From the NCBI RefSeq assembly GCF_028389875.1, contig NC_084663.1, positions 11,670,666 to 11,734,665 on the forward strand: a stretch of DNA of 64,000 bases. Direction: 5' to 3'. Below the pieces are notes generated by a model, which saw nothing but the letters and a program-made list of their open reading frames with translations, did no database searches and was not told the DNA's origin. Position numbers and translations under genes: made by a program. Positions 12,851-24,372 of the stretch are shown piece by piece. The DNA is from Rhea pennata (taxonomy: Eukaryota > Chordata > Aves > Rheiformes > Rheidae). Every line of letters starts with the position of its first letter. Position 1 is the stretch's first letter.

Positions 12851-13969
12851 ACTCCTATAACATCCTCTTAGGTAAGCTCAGGAAGTGTGGGTTAGATGAG
12901 TGGACAGTGACATGGATTGAGAACTGGCTGAAAGGCAGAGCTCACAGGGTCATCATCAGTGGCATGGAGTCCAGCTGGAGGCCTGTGGCTAGTGGAGTCC
13001 CCCAGGGCTCAGTACTGGGTCCCATCCTGTTCAACTTCTTCATCAATGACCTGGACAAAGGGACAGAGTGCCTCCTCAGCAAGTTTGCTGATGCTACCAA
13101 GCTGGGAGGAGTGGCTGACACACCAGAGGGCTGCGCTGCCATTCAGAGAGACCTGGACAGGCTGGAGAGCTGGGCAGAGAGGAACCTCCTGAGGTTCAAC
13201 AAGCACAAGTGCAGAGTCTGCACCTAGGGAGAAATAACCCTAGGCACCAGTACAAGGTGGGGGCTGACCTGCTGGAGAGCAGCTCTGCAGAGAAGGACCT
13301 GGGAGTGCTGGTGGATGACAAGTTGACCATGAGCCAGCAATGTGCCCTTGTGACCAAGAAGGCCAATGGTCTCCTGGGCTGCATTAGGAGGAGTGTTGTC
13401 AGCAGGTCGAGAGAGGTGATCCCGCCCCTCTGCTCAGCCCTGGGGAGGCCTCATCTCAAGTACTGTGTCCAGTTCTGGGCTCCCCACTGCAAGAGAGACA
13501 TGGAGCTACTGGAGAGAGTCCAGAGTAGGGCTACAAAGGTGATCAGAGGGCTGGAGCATCTGCCCTGTGAGGAACGGCTGCGAGAGCTGGGCATCTTCAT
13601 CCTGGGGCAGAGAAGACTGAGGGGGGATCTGAACAATGTGTACAAGTACCTGAAGGGAGGGTGTCAAGGGGACAGGGACAAACTCTTTTCAGTTGTCCTG
13701 TGTGGCAGGACAAGAGGCAATGGGCAGAAATTGAAGCACAGGAAGTTCTGGCTGAGCGTGAGGGGGAATTTCTTCCCTGTGAGAGTGATGGAGCACTAGC
13801 ACAGGTTGCCCAGAGAGGTTGTGGAGTCTCCTTCTCTGGAGATATTCAAGGCCTGCTTGGATGCAACCCTGTCTACCATGCTCTAGGTGACCCTGCTGCG
13901 CAGGGAGGTTGGACTAGATGATCGCCAGAGGTCCCTTCCAACCTTGCTGATTCTATGATTCTGTGAAAC
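12851..13969 (+). mobile_element. CR1 LINE, 5'-truncated, about 1.1 kb with broken reverse-transcriptase region
   Basis: The element begins within the reverse-transcriptase (RT) part of ORF2 and ends with the CR1 terminal repeats GATTCTATGATTCTGTG. Translation shows the RT motif [10 protein letters not shown] near 12,994-13,023, then NDLD and the catalytic-loop region, where the expected FADD reads FADA (Ala codon at 13,093-13,095). A +1 frameshift near 13,210-13,225 moves the frame to the one read from 13,209. A TAG at 13,797-13,799 interrupts it where a Trp codon is usual. The same frame then continues to the natural-looking stop at 13,884-13,886, followed by the short 3' UTR. Length is a fraction of a full CR1 (about 4.5 kb), typical of 5' truncation by target-primed reverse transcription. 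It is dead by truncation, loss of a catalytic Asp, a frameshift and a nonsense codon. Confidence 0.95.
12907..13886 (+). pseudogene. CR1 ORF2 remnant (reverse transcriptase and C-terminal region)
   Basis: This is the coding part of the CR1 copy. It reads in frame from 12,907 to about 13,215, then in the next frame from about 13,209 to 13,886 with one internal TAG at 13,797. The segments include the RT motif [10 protein letters not shown], the altered FADA box, and the C-terminal stretches [30 protein letters not shown] and [11 protein letters not shown] that are typical of CR1 ORF2. The final segment ends ...CLDATLSTML. Only a few lesions over 980 bp suggest a comparatively recent insertion relative to the other copies here. 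Confidence 0.9.
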
Positions 13970-14794
13970 AATATTCTGGTTTAAAGATAAAAATATTTTG
14001 TTTTTTATTTTCCTTCCCTTCTTCCTTCCTTTCTTCCTGTATTTTGTTGAGTTTTTTTTTTTTTGATTGAAATACCAGTTATCATTGTAGTCTGTACAAT
14101 TTTTCCTTTTCCTAATTACACTTGGAAGTCTCCATGGAGGCACTGTTACAGATCTTTCCCCCCTACTGAACTGCCTTAGTTCTTCCTTCCTTCTATGACC
14201 AAAAAAATTAGTTACAGATGTCCTGCTAAGGTCTAATTATTGTTAGTTAGCAGGAAGCTGATGACTATATGAGTTTCTCTTGCTCTACAGAATCAATTTC
14301 TCCACAGGTCAAAAATTCTACCTGTATAAATAGTATTACCAAAAAGGAAAAAATAATAATAATTGAACAGTCAAGCCCAGACAGGACTGCAGTCTCCTCA
14401 AGTGAAGCAACATCTTATATTACATGCCCAGTATCCCCACGCACTGGAAACTTTGTTATTGAAAGATGATAGCAAAGCAGCTAGCTCTGCAGGTAGGTTT
14501 AATACTGTTGTATGGTTGCCCAGAGCAAGTGAAAAGATAAAAGCAGAAGGCAATTGAAATTTTTTTCAATCCTTAGACCCAGAGTGAGGTGTTGGCAAGT
14601 TTTACGCTTATTTTTTTTTCCCCTCCATTCCGGGAACATATGCCAAGAAAAAGATCTCTTTGCCTTTGTAATAATCCATTGGTTGCATCATACACCCAGG
14701 AAGTGAGTAACATACATTTTTGGGGGATTGTAGAGGTTGCTTTGTTTCATTTCATTTCTTGCTACTGTACCGGCACATATTTCACTTTCCAGGA

Positions 14795-14940
14795 AAGGGT
14801 CACGAGCAGCCACTTCCCTCCAAGGCGCTGGCGGGCTGCTGCAGTGCCGCTGCATGAAAAAGGAAGCCTGGCAGGCTGGGACACCGAGCTCAGGAGAGCC
14901 GGCCCTCGTCCCAGCTCCCCTCACTAGGGCCGTTCTAGAT
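14795..14940. promoter_or_regulatory. Small GC-rich patch
   Basis: A 145-bp GC-rich segment (CAAGGCGCTGGCGGGCTG, GAGAGCCGGCCCTCG) with open frames on both strands, none of recognisable family. There is less CpG here than at 2.8 or 7.4 kb. Confidence 0.25.
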
Positions 14941-15262
14941 TTGACTGTCCCTGGTCTGTGCGACAGAACCAGAAGGAAATAAAAGCTGAGTCTGGATCTC
15001 AGAAACCTTAGTGTGAAGCAGACTTCACCTGTCTGGCCTCAGACCTCTTACTGCAGGACTTGCACAGCCTTGCAAATAGGCTTCTATGGTGAACCTTGGG
15101 TCTTCTCAGAGCCACTTTCTTACTTTCCTCTGTTTCACAGTAGACCTGTTTTTTATATACATATATAGGCTGTAAATAAACTATTCAGTTCAGTAGTTTG
15201 CTTCTACAGAACCTGTCATAGAAAAAAGTTACTGTAAACATTTTCTAAATAGCAATTCACTC

Positions 15263-15281
15263 TTTTTTTTTTTTTTTTTTT
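15263..15281. repeat. T19 homopolymer
   Basis: An uninterrupted T run. On the minus strand it would be a poly(A) tail-like tract, but no processed pseudogene or SINE body is recognisable beside it. Confidence 0.9.
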
Positions 15282-16879
15282 ATTCTTACCCCCTTCAATA
15301 ATTTACATCAGCAAACTGAAGTAGCAGATGACCAGGTTTTAGAATTAAGCTACAGTAACAGTGGTCACATGAAACTTGGAATCAGAATTCAGGGAAAGAA
15401 GTTTCAGGAGTCTGACAGTTAAACCTTGAATGTTCACTTCAGAATACTTCCCAGAAAGGAACGTCCAAAAATCATAAACTTTTAAAATCTGGGCCTAGAT
15501 GTCTTTATTTTCAGCCTTCTGCTTTCACTACTAGATCATGCTTTTATTACTTTTGCTTCTCAATGCTGAGTCTCAAATGCCTCAGAAAAAAGTTAAAGTT
15601 TCATCTTAGGAGCCCAGTCAGGTGAACTGCACCCAAATAAAGTAGAAATAGACCTACAACCAGCATGAAGCTATGATATGACATAACAAGAATTTGGGAC
15701 CTGATAGTGTCACACTTTTTCCCTACAAAGTGTAGACTTCGGAAATTTATTATTACTGTGTATATTGTATAAATAACAGGTGAAAATTTTCACATAAATC
15801 TGAAGAATAATCTTGTGGCACTTAAAAATCTGTTGATAAAGAAAGAAAATTCTATTCCAATACATAAAAATATCAGGACAGTGCTGTACCACTCTACTTT
15901 CATTCTGCACATAGATACTCATCTATTTTTTAAATCTCCTTGTAGCTTTGTTTTCTTGGCCAGTTTATTGGCATGTTCCCAGAGCCAGGACTTCAAACAA
16001 GATAGTGATGATTCATTTTGGTGAGGTTCCAAGTAGGTGAATTTAAATGTCACATTTTTGGTCAACATAAACTAAAGCAAAGCAGGGAGAAATCTGAATG
16101 TATTTAATCACACAGTGCTGTCATGCCGCTGAGGAAGGTCATAAACAGTTGAATCCAAGCTCGAACACTGTGCCAAACATTTGTATCTAGGACAGGACTG
16201 TACGTTCCACCAGTTTGCTCTGATAGGGCTTATATTAACACAAGGAGTTCAGCACAAATAAAAAAGCTTTCGCAAATGAAGGAGATTTGTGGTGGGGTGG
16301 GGGGAAACCTTGAGCATGCTGCATATTCAGAGAAGAAGGAATGATTATGCTTCCTAATCCAGGACAACTTTGAGCGAAATCCTTTCCTATGCAATTCATT
16401 CCGAAAAGAAGCAAGGCAAAGAATTCCTGAGGGACAACATTTTCCGTTGGATTCATAATAACACAGTTTGAGTGACTGGAAACTGGGTTCATTACAATTA
16501 ACATACATCTTCCCTGCTGGCAGCAAGATCGATCTGCAGGGTAGATGTTAGAGCACGGTGTACCTGTCACGTTGCTAAAAGGCTAGGTAAGTGCAGGAAG
16601 GAAATGATACTGCTTTGATGTTGTTTTTGGCTCGCATCCCTAAGACTTGGATGAAAAAAGACTGTAATAATATTTTAACCTGTTTATAGGGATTCAAACC
16701 CTTCTCTCTCGACAGAGTGCCCCGATCACCGTATGAGCCTGGGAAGGAAGCAGGCTCTGCATGCCTACTGCTGAAATTGCTCCACGATTCGCTGGTGGAG
16801 AGAGAAGAGGTCAGAGAGGCAGATGGGAAACAGATTGTGTCCCAGTGGTAAGGCATTAACCTTGGAGAAACACACTCCC

Positions 16880-17005
16880 TCTGCTAATATTTGCGCTGTC
16901 GCAGCGAGCCGAAGGAATGCACACCCTCTCCAGCCTGCGAGCCCAAGATCTGGCACTGCAGCCCGCTTTCGTTTACTACCGCAACTACTGCAGTTTCGTA
17001 CCAAG
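16880..17005. promoter_or_regulatory. Small CpG-containing patch
   Basis: CpG words cluster here (GCGCTGTCGCAGCGAGCCG, CCCGCTTTCGTTTACTACCG). Open frames on opposite strands (16,823-17,023 plus, 16,765-17,004 minus) overlap and neither is recognisable. Confidence 0.25.
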
Positions 17006-19234
17006 TTAAACCAGCAAGTTTAGCACCTTAAATCCCAAGTACAGCATCACACTTTCTCTTAGGCCGTCTGTCTTTGGCTATGTTTTGATCTTTCATTTCT
17101 TTTAGCAGGAGGAATGAAGTCTGTTCTGAACACTGCCTTTATCATATAATCTTGGAGAGGATTTGGGACTCTATGTACTGAGCAGACAGAAAAGCCTGAA
17201 TCAAGGATCTTCCAGGGATGAAGCATGAGTGCAGATGAGCTCTGTGCTAAACAGATCCTTGCTAAAGTGCCAGTTTTCAGTCACCTTACTGAGATTCCTA
17301 ATTCTCCTCATACATTGACTGGACAACCAGTGAGCTTAATTCAGGATTTTGACTCTAATTTGGGGTCCATGTTCACACTCTTCAGAGTACAGTGTTACTC
17401 AGCTTATAGATACCTCCACCTGCACCAGAGCCCTAGGGTTTTACTTCAATAAAGCACTTAGTATACTATTTGATAAAAGATTTCCTGTGTCACAAACTTA
17501 ATTTTTCTTAGCCTTCAGATCTTCGTGGATTCATTTATGTTCTAATGTTCGTCTTATTTCTAGCTCTACAAAGGACTTTCACCCCTTTAAAGCTGCTTCT
17601 GCTGCTATCCTGGTCTTTGGCCAACTCTTAGTTAAATATGGTCAAAGTGATGCAGGTGGCTTAAAATCTATTTAAATTAGTAAACGAATGAAAACGTAAG
17701 CAAAATCAACAGACACTTCCCTTAGCATACAGTATGTTTTCTGTTATCAGATTGTTTAAAATGCAGAATGTCTCTGGTCTATGTCTTCTTCTGTCTTGAG
17801 CAGCACTCAGTACAAGTAAACAGGGGCATTCCGCAAAAACTAATCTAAACAGAGCACGCCTTGATTTACTCCATATCTACAAATTAGAATAAAGGCAACA
17901 CCATATTTTTTTAAAAAAATCTCTGTTCTGACTGGTAAAAAACGTCTCTGTGGACCAAATTCCCTTTTCTTCAATTAGACCTGCGTATCATTTCTGCATT
18001 CAGATGACCACACACAAATTGTTTTGGTCTAGTGCCCAGATAATAAAGAGATTCCTTGCACAAATTCCTTTAAGGAATTTGATTACTACATTTTCTCTCT
18101 TGCTTATTTTATTTAAGAAATAAACTGTGCATTATTTTCTATGAAAACTGCATTTTTTTTCCTAAGGAGATATTCTTAGTCAAAACTTCTGCAGAAAAAG
18201 ATCTTTCTTTTGCTTTAGCTTCTCTTATATTCCCTATAGGTCATCTAATATAATTTTATTCTTTCATTGACTCCAATTAACTTTTCTTTTTCCCCAAAGC
18301 TCTTCCCGCTTACGAAATCTACTTTCCGTTGTTGAAAAATAGGTGAAAAACACCATTCATCAACATGAACAGTAACAGGTATCCTAAATTTAATGTCAGA
18401 TCAGACATCTTTAACGATCACTTCAAATTTACCCAGTCAGAAAATTGCCTGCTAAATGCTTGCAAGTACATTCAAAATCTCATATATTTTAACTTCTGTC
18501 AATCTGTAATGTTTGAATTATAAAGCGTAATAGTTTTGCATTGGAAAAATGGCACTGCTTCCTAAGTCATGCTTTCAGTAGTATAAGACTGTCTAATTCA
18601 TTTGACCGTTAACATCTGCATATGCTCTAGAACACAAAACCTTTAGTCTATAAGACTGCCGTTCTGTTTTCTCCCTGACCATCTGTAGTCACTTGTGACT
18701 TTTAGCCATATTTCTTTTCCTCTGTTTTCACCTCTTTGCTTGGTTATTCCCTTTTTGGTATGGCACCCACCATAGAACCTCCATTCTATTTTAGTGCAAC
18801 TGATATGAATTTAAGCATATCTGTCCAAATAAATGGTAGAAGATCCTTGCTACTTAGAGACTTAGGGACATATATAGATGTATTCATATAGACATCCCAT
18901 TCCACTATTGTTTGATCTTCATTTTTGTTAATTCTAAGAAAAACTCACATATCACTCACTAAACTAATAACTAAAAGGGGACCTGTTGCCTAGGATTTGT
19001 CGTGGTAAACACTTCTTAATATGTTCACTGTTTTCCCCGGCTGCATACATCCTGAACTTAACTATATTCCAAACATGCTGTAGTCATTTACAGAACATGT
19101 GTTTCGGCTTCCATTCAAAAACGTTTTGGGCTTGAAAACTATACATCTATAAGTCTGATTTAGAAACATCTTTTACCTACTTTAGGAAGACAAGAGGGCA
19201 GACAGCATAGTGGCAATTATCTACGGTTACCCTT

Positions 19235-19305
19235 CCTGACCTCAGAGAAGTCAGTGGGAGTTTTCTTACTGTCTTCGTGAGGCCAAAACTTTGATCCGGG
19301 TTAAA
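19235..19305. repeat. Possible ancient interspersed repeat fragment
   Basis: AGAAGTCAGTGGGAGTTTTC and, 30 bp later, GAGGCCAAAACTTTGATCC resemble the GAAGTCAATGGGAGTTTTGCC...GGGGCCAGGATTTCACC word pair found widely in sauropsid DNA. A related word pair in the other order occurs at 27,228-27,290. The class is not known to me. Confidence 0.35.
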
Positions 19306-19813
19306 TCCAATGTTTGACGAGACCAGGGAGAGGAGCACCTTCAGTCTCTTTTACATGACTAAGTTCGTTAGGATTTGGGGAAAATAAATCTTTTTCCTAC
19401 AATAAAAACTCCTCTCTGCTGTCTGTCTTTAGTCACCCTTATGATTCATCTCAGAAAAGGTATTAGTGTTATCCAAAAAAGCAATGAAAGGCATTAGACA
19501 TAGAAATAGTTACTTTGGTCTGACGTAATCTTCACACATCTTCCTCACAACTGAAACAGAATAGGAAATGCCACTCACTATCCTGTGGAATTTCGAGTTC
19601 CCAGACAGAGTAATGTAGAGCACCTTTTGCCCCCAAATATTTTTTTTATGTATTGCTGCAAGATTTTCCATGTCTTTCTTTCTTCCTTAAGAAGTTATCG
19701 TAATGTAGATAACAAAGTAATATAACTGAGCTGCCAAAGCTAGCTGAAATTGGTGGGTTTGACTGTAAGGCATTTCAGCTCATTCCCACAGGGTTTAGCG
19801 CACACTACTGTCA

Positions 19814-19862
19814 TGTGGTTAGTGTGGTTAATGACAGATGAATGTGGTTAATGATAGAGAGT
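19814..19862. repeat. 2.4-copy tandem repeat, 20-bp period
   Basis: Units TGTGGTTAATGACAGATGAA (19,823-19,842) and TGTGGTTAATGATAGAGAGT (19,843-19,862), preceded by a partial TGTGGTTAG. A small local duplication in unique sequence. Confidence 0.85.
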
Positions 19863-21334
19863 AAATTTTAATGAAAAATAAAGTCATATTAAAATTTTAA
19901 AAGTAATTTATCCTCGCCTTACCCTTTCTCCTCTTTCTTTCTGTATCGAGGTCGGTCCAAATGGCTTTGTCATCTTTCCCTTGTTGACATCTTCCTCTGC
20001 TCCACAGATAGCATCTGCCTTTCTCTCCTACTAAATAACATAATCAAATAAAACCCAGAGCAGTTGTTTTCAAGTTGAAGTTTGCTGCCTCTGTTTCATG
20101 ACTAAAGAAATACTCCTGTAGCTGAATCGTCATCTATTTTTTTTCACTTGGTCAAGTAAAAGATTATCTCTGCCTTGCCTTATTTAGTCGCATTCAAAGG
20201 CATTTCACTTCATACAAATGTCAGCATCTGACTTAAAGTCTGTAAGTTAGGTAAGTGTTTAAAGATCTGTGGTTTATGTATTTCTCTTAGTTACTTTTCT
20301 TCTCTCCAAGAAAAGTTCACATAATCAGAATTATTTTATACCATTGTTGTATATCACCTATTCTAAGACCAGTGACTGGCAAACTATTGAAACATCAAGA
20401 TTGCCTTTATAGTGTTTTCCACTTCTTGTCATGCCGGAAGGAGTATGTCCAAACCAAACCTGCGTACCCTTTAGAAACACCTAACTTGCAGCCAGGTTGG
20501 TTATTCCAAATGTTCTTGCTGGGAATAGGTGCCTAGTTTTAAGAACTGTAACTTATCTGGGGTTTTTGAGCAATTACCTCACACCTTGACCTCAGAGCTT
20601 GTTCCTGAAATTATTTAGAAAACTTAGCTTTCAATGTGGTGCAACCACTAAGTGATATTTTACAGCTATAGCCTGTACTAAGTAGCAACTAATTTCTAAT
20701 GTTGTGCATTTCCCTTGAAAGAAAATAACTTTTTCTTCTTACCTGAGGGTGGAGACAAACCACCCTTCTTCTATTCTCTTAAATGACACAGGCCTGATTT
20801 TAATAATTTGTTTATATCTCAGTGGTGTCTAGTAAATGGTGGCACTTTGTGCCCTGAGAGTTTTATGCAAAAAGAAATGGAAGCTAGACTATGAGGATTT
20901 GTTTTTTAAAACTATATGTAGGAAAGCCTCTAGACTTTTCAAGCTGCATGTGTTTAATGGAAAGGCTACAGGTACTAGTTAACATGATATATGTCAGGTG
21001 TCATAATTATAATCCATTATATCAGATACAAGGCAAGTAGTCAAACAGTAGAGCCTTGTTCTGGAATAAACAGAGATGTTTGTCAAACTCACTGGAGGAG
21101 AGTTCCCAAGAGTTTGAGAACTTCCTTTAATGAAATACTCATTAAATTTTACAATTAGGGTATAAGAAAATAAACAGCAAGGGAACAAAGCCTTTTGTCC
21201 TCAATTATGGTTTTGATACAGTTTGTAATTTAAGTAATAATAATAATAGTCGCAATAATCATTGAAATATTTATTTCATCTGTAATTCATAGATTTGAAA
21301 ATTTTTATAAAGAAGTTATAATTTTTTTCTCATT

Positions 21335-21425
21335 CACAGAGAAGAGAAACTGAGGCATAGCGTGTCTGCATTTGTCAAGGCTCATTCAACAGACTCAAAA
21401 TAAAACAGAGCTATCAGTCTCTCAA
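21335..21425 (+). mobile_element. MIR-like SINE relic (core and 3' half)
   Basis: The stretch CACAGAGAAGAGAAACTGAG followed by GCATAG, then TTTGTCAAGGCTCATTCAAC and AACAGAGCTATCAG keeps the order of the MIR 3' half (ACAGATGAGGAAACTGAGGCACAG, then TTGCCCAAGGTCACACAGC, then AGAGC). Identity is moderate, as expected for an element that stopped moving before the amniote radiation. Confidence 0.55.
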
Positions 21426-21845
21426 ATTAATTTCCATCTAATGGAACATAAAAACGACTGCTTCAAACTCAGATAATAAACCCCAGCTGCCTAAAATGGA
21501 AATTTTATTTCTGTAAAAGTTGCTGACTTTTTATCAGTTGTACCTTTGGTCTGCATTTTCAAGTTCTGACACAGGGATAGAACGGGAAGTTGTGAAATAA
21601 TAACAATAAAGCTATTTTTGAAGCATTTCCAAACTGAACCGAGGAACAGTCTTGGAAAACTCCTGAGAGCCTGTTCACCTAAGATTACAGTTCAGCATTT
21701 AGATGAAAGTGATTTTGATAAGCGTGAACACAAACCACCAGAACCTTCTGTTTTGTGACTTGTCAGGTGGACGATTATAGTTAAATCACAAATGTATTGA
21801 CTCAGGAAAGTTCCTTATTAAATGCTTCTGGCACTGAAAAAAGGC

Positions 21846-21862
21846 GGGGGGGGGGGGGGGGG
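21846..21862. repeat. G17 homopolymer
   Basis: Seventeen consecutive G in an AT-rich neighbourhood, preceded by AAAAAAGGC. Long G runs can form G-quadruplexes and are prone to length error in sequencing. Confidence 0.95.
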
Positions 21863-23121
21863 AAGCATTGAGGCCGGTCCAAAACAGTATAGTTACAATA
21901 TCTGAACTAACAGTATACAATTTCATGGAAACAAAAATATGAGAATGATAGCAATGTGTTTTAGTTCTAATACATTTTGGTAAATTCTAAACACATCAGA
22001 ATTTAGCAGTATAAATTTAGCATTATCAAGTTCAAGCCTCAAATATTTCAAATCAGTGGGATATATTCTCTTAATATATTTCCTAAGTGAATTATACCCT
22101 TTGAACTATAGCCAGTTTTTAATAATATGAGTAAATCTGTTTATAAAATAGGTAAAGCCACAGACAAACATTGAAAATTTAATATTTCTTAGCTTATTTT
22201 ACAATGGCAGTTAATTTTTAGGTATACAAGAACAAAGAAGAAATACCTGCCACTAAAACTATCCATTTCCTGGATCCTATCTCATCTAATCACTCCAATT
22301 ATTTTATTCTAACCAGAATAACTGCTTAGAACGACCTTCTCACCTTAATTCCACCTCAGTCTGAAGCTAGAAGATTAATAAATTGCATGAGGTAACGAGC
22401 TATCCTTTGTGAAGATCCAATAAATATAACTAAACCAGAACTTTTCAAGATTTGCATGTGTCCAACAATTACAACATAAACAACAGTTACATGTAAGTGC
22501 TGAGAAATGGACCAAGGTCATCAAAGCATTTTTACAGCTGTCACATGCAACCATATCATGTAATCTCCGTAACAGTTTTATTCACCCTCATCCTAAAACC
22601 ACTTAGAGCTCTAACTATTCTATTGAATGACTATTTCAAAACTTTCTTTTTTAATGGACAGAATCCTTTTGATTTCCAGCCTACTTAAATTCATGTACAG
22701 TTAATAGACATTTATTTCTGAGTTAAAATTGTCTTTGTATTTAAGTTCTTCTAGTTACTTCTGCTAACCCAATATGTTTGGTAATGACATGTCCATTGAT
22801 GCCCATCTTCACTTTTTAACGTTAAACAAGCCTTGCTCTTCTATTCACTATACAAAATGAGATCTCCATTCCACTGGTTATCCTAGCAGCTCTTCTCCTG
22901 AGTGAAGCTATATTGTGTTCTCTCCTACTGTTTTTTTTCCCCCCATTACTTTAATTCCTCTTTGCTTAAACATCGAACTAAGGGCAAAAGTTTTGTTGAA
23001 CCTTGCAAAATGTATTTCCATTTCTTTTATTTAACTATGACATTTCCTTTCTGCTAGTAAGGTGATATCTTTCTCTATATATAATAATTTCTTTGAAATT
23101 CTTGCCCCTAGCAAGTCACTA

Positions 23122-23911
23122 GTGGGGTCAATACTAGTGCTGATCATGCCTAATGCATTTATTAGCAATTTAGATGAGGGGATGGAGTGCACAATCTACA
23201 AGTTCATGTGGTGATACCAAACTGAGACAGCAGCTGTACATTGGAGAACAGGGCTACAGTTCAGAGAGACTATGGACTGGAGACATAGGCTGACAAAAAC
23301 CTCATGAAGTTCAACAAAGGGAAATATAAAAGTCCTCCATCTAGAAAGGAACACCTCCATGTAACAGGGTGGGCTGGGGGCCACAAGCCAAAAAGTTATT
23401 CTATAGAAAAGGACCTTGGGATCTTGCATGCTTTAGCAGGTGGTAAAGGCAGCCAACCACGTCCTGGGCTGTATCAGCAAAAGTGCAGCCAGCAGGTCAT
23501 ACGAGGTGATGTTTCCTCACTCTCTGGCACTTGGGAGACCACATCTGGAGTTCTGTGTCCTGTTTTGGGCTCCTTGATACAGTGAAGATGTGGACAAACT
23601 GGAGAAAGTCCAGTGGGCACAAGAAAGCCAATTTTGGGGCACCTCACGTGTGAAGAGGCTGCAAGAAAAAAAATGAAATACAGAAAATTCCAGTTATGCA
23701 TAAAGTGAAGCTTTTTTTTGCTGTGAGGGTGATTAAACACTGGAGGATGCTGCCCAGAAAGGGTATGAAATCTCCATTCTTGGACACATTCAAAACTCGA
23801 CTGGACACATCCCTGAGCAGCCTAATCTGAATTGGCCCTGCTTTAAGCAGGGAGCTGGACCAGATTACCCTTAGAGGTCCTTTCCTGTCTAGATAATTCT
23901 GTGAGACTGTG
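23122..23911 (+). mobile_element. Old, heavily decayed CR1 LINE fragment
   Basis: The sequence follows the CR1 ORF2 3' half and tail. A segment readable as ISNLDEGMECTIYKF (around 23,160-23,205) matches the NDLDEG block. Later parts match KDLG, the HLEFCVLFWA-type block near 23,530-23,570, and the tail with CCCTGCTTTAAGCAGGGAGC followed by GGTCCTTTCCTGTCTAG and a degenerate terminal repeat (ATTCTGTGAGACTGTGAA). Many stops and indels break all frames, and there is an internal deletion around 23,645-23,690. It appears to be an older subfamily than the 12.85 kb copy. Confidence 0.85.
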
Positions 23912-24288
23912 AACAGTCAGGAAATCTTGAAAATTGTTACCTAGATACATATTATCCAGAAAATGGAACACCTTGTTTGCAATACTTAGATCAGAGTGAT
24001 AAATGGCAATACTGTATTTACTCTTGTTTCTCATCCTCATTAGGTAATAAGTATCACTACTGTGTAATATATGCTGCAGCTGGTTTCCATTTGTTTCAGT
24101 GGATCTTCAGTGAGTCCTTAGTGTCCACTCTTGCCTCACCAAAAAGTCAGTGGCAGAAGTCAATCAGCAAAAACAGGACTGGATTTCAAACAGTTGCAGC
24201 AGTCTGTTTTCTCCAAATATAGCAGTTTCACACATTGTCAGTTAGATTTCTTATTATGAATGTATAGAACAGCAATGAAATGGTTTTG

Positions 24289-24372
24289 TACATATGTATG
24301 TATATGTAACATATACATATATATATATATACACACACAATATATACGTATACAGTGTGTGTGTGTTTATAG
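24289..24372. repeat. Compound (TA)/(CA)/(GT) dinucleotide tract
   Basis: ACATATGTATGTATATG is followed by (AT)n, (AC)n, more TA and CGTA, and then (GT)n ending at 24,367. The CA and GT runs are partly complementary, so the tract can fold on itself. A minus-strand open frame through it (Tyr/Ile/Val/Cys-rich) is repeat translation and not a gene. Confidence 0.9.

Larger units (their letters stand above)
13970..23121. other. Non-coding, single-copy-looking stretch
   Basis: AT-rich. Besides the separately listed patches, homopolymers, tandem repeat and MIR-like relic, it holds a C/T-rich run just after the CR1 (14,010-14,040). From about 17,460 to 20,990 even chance open frames of 60 codons are absent. 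Confidence 0.65.
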
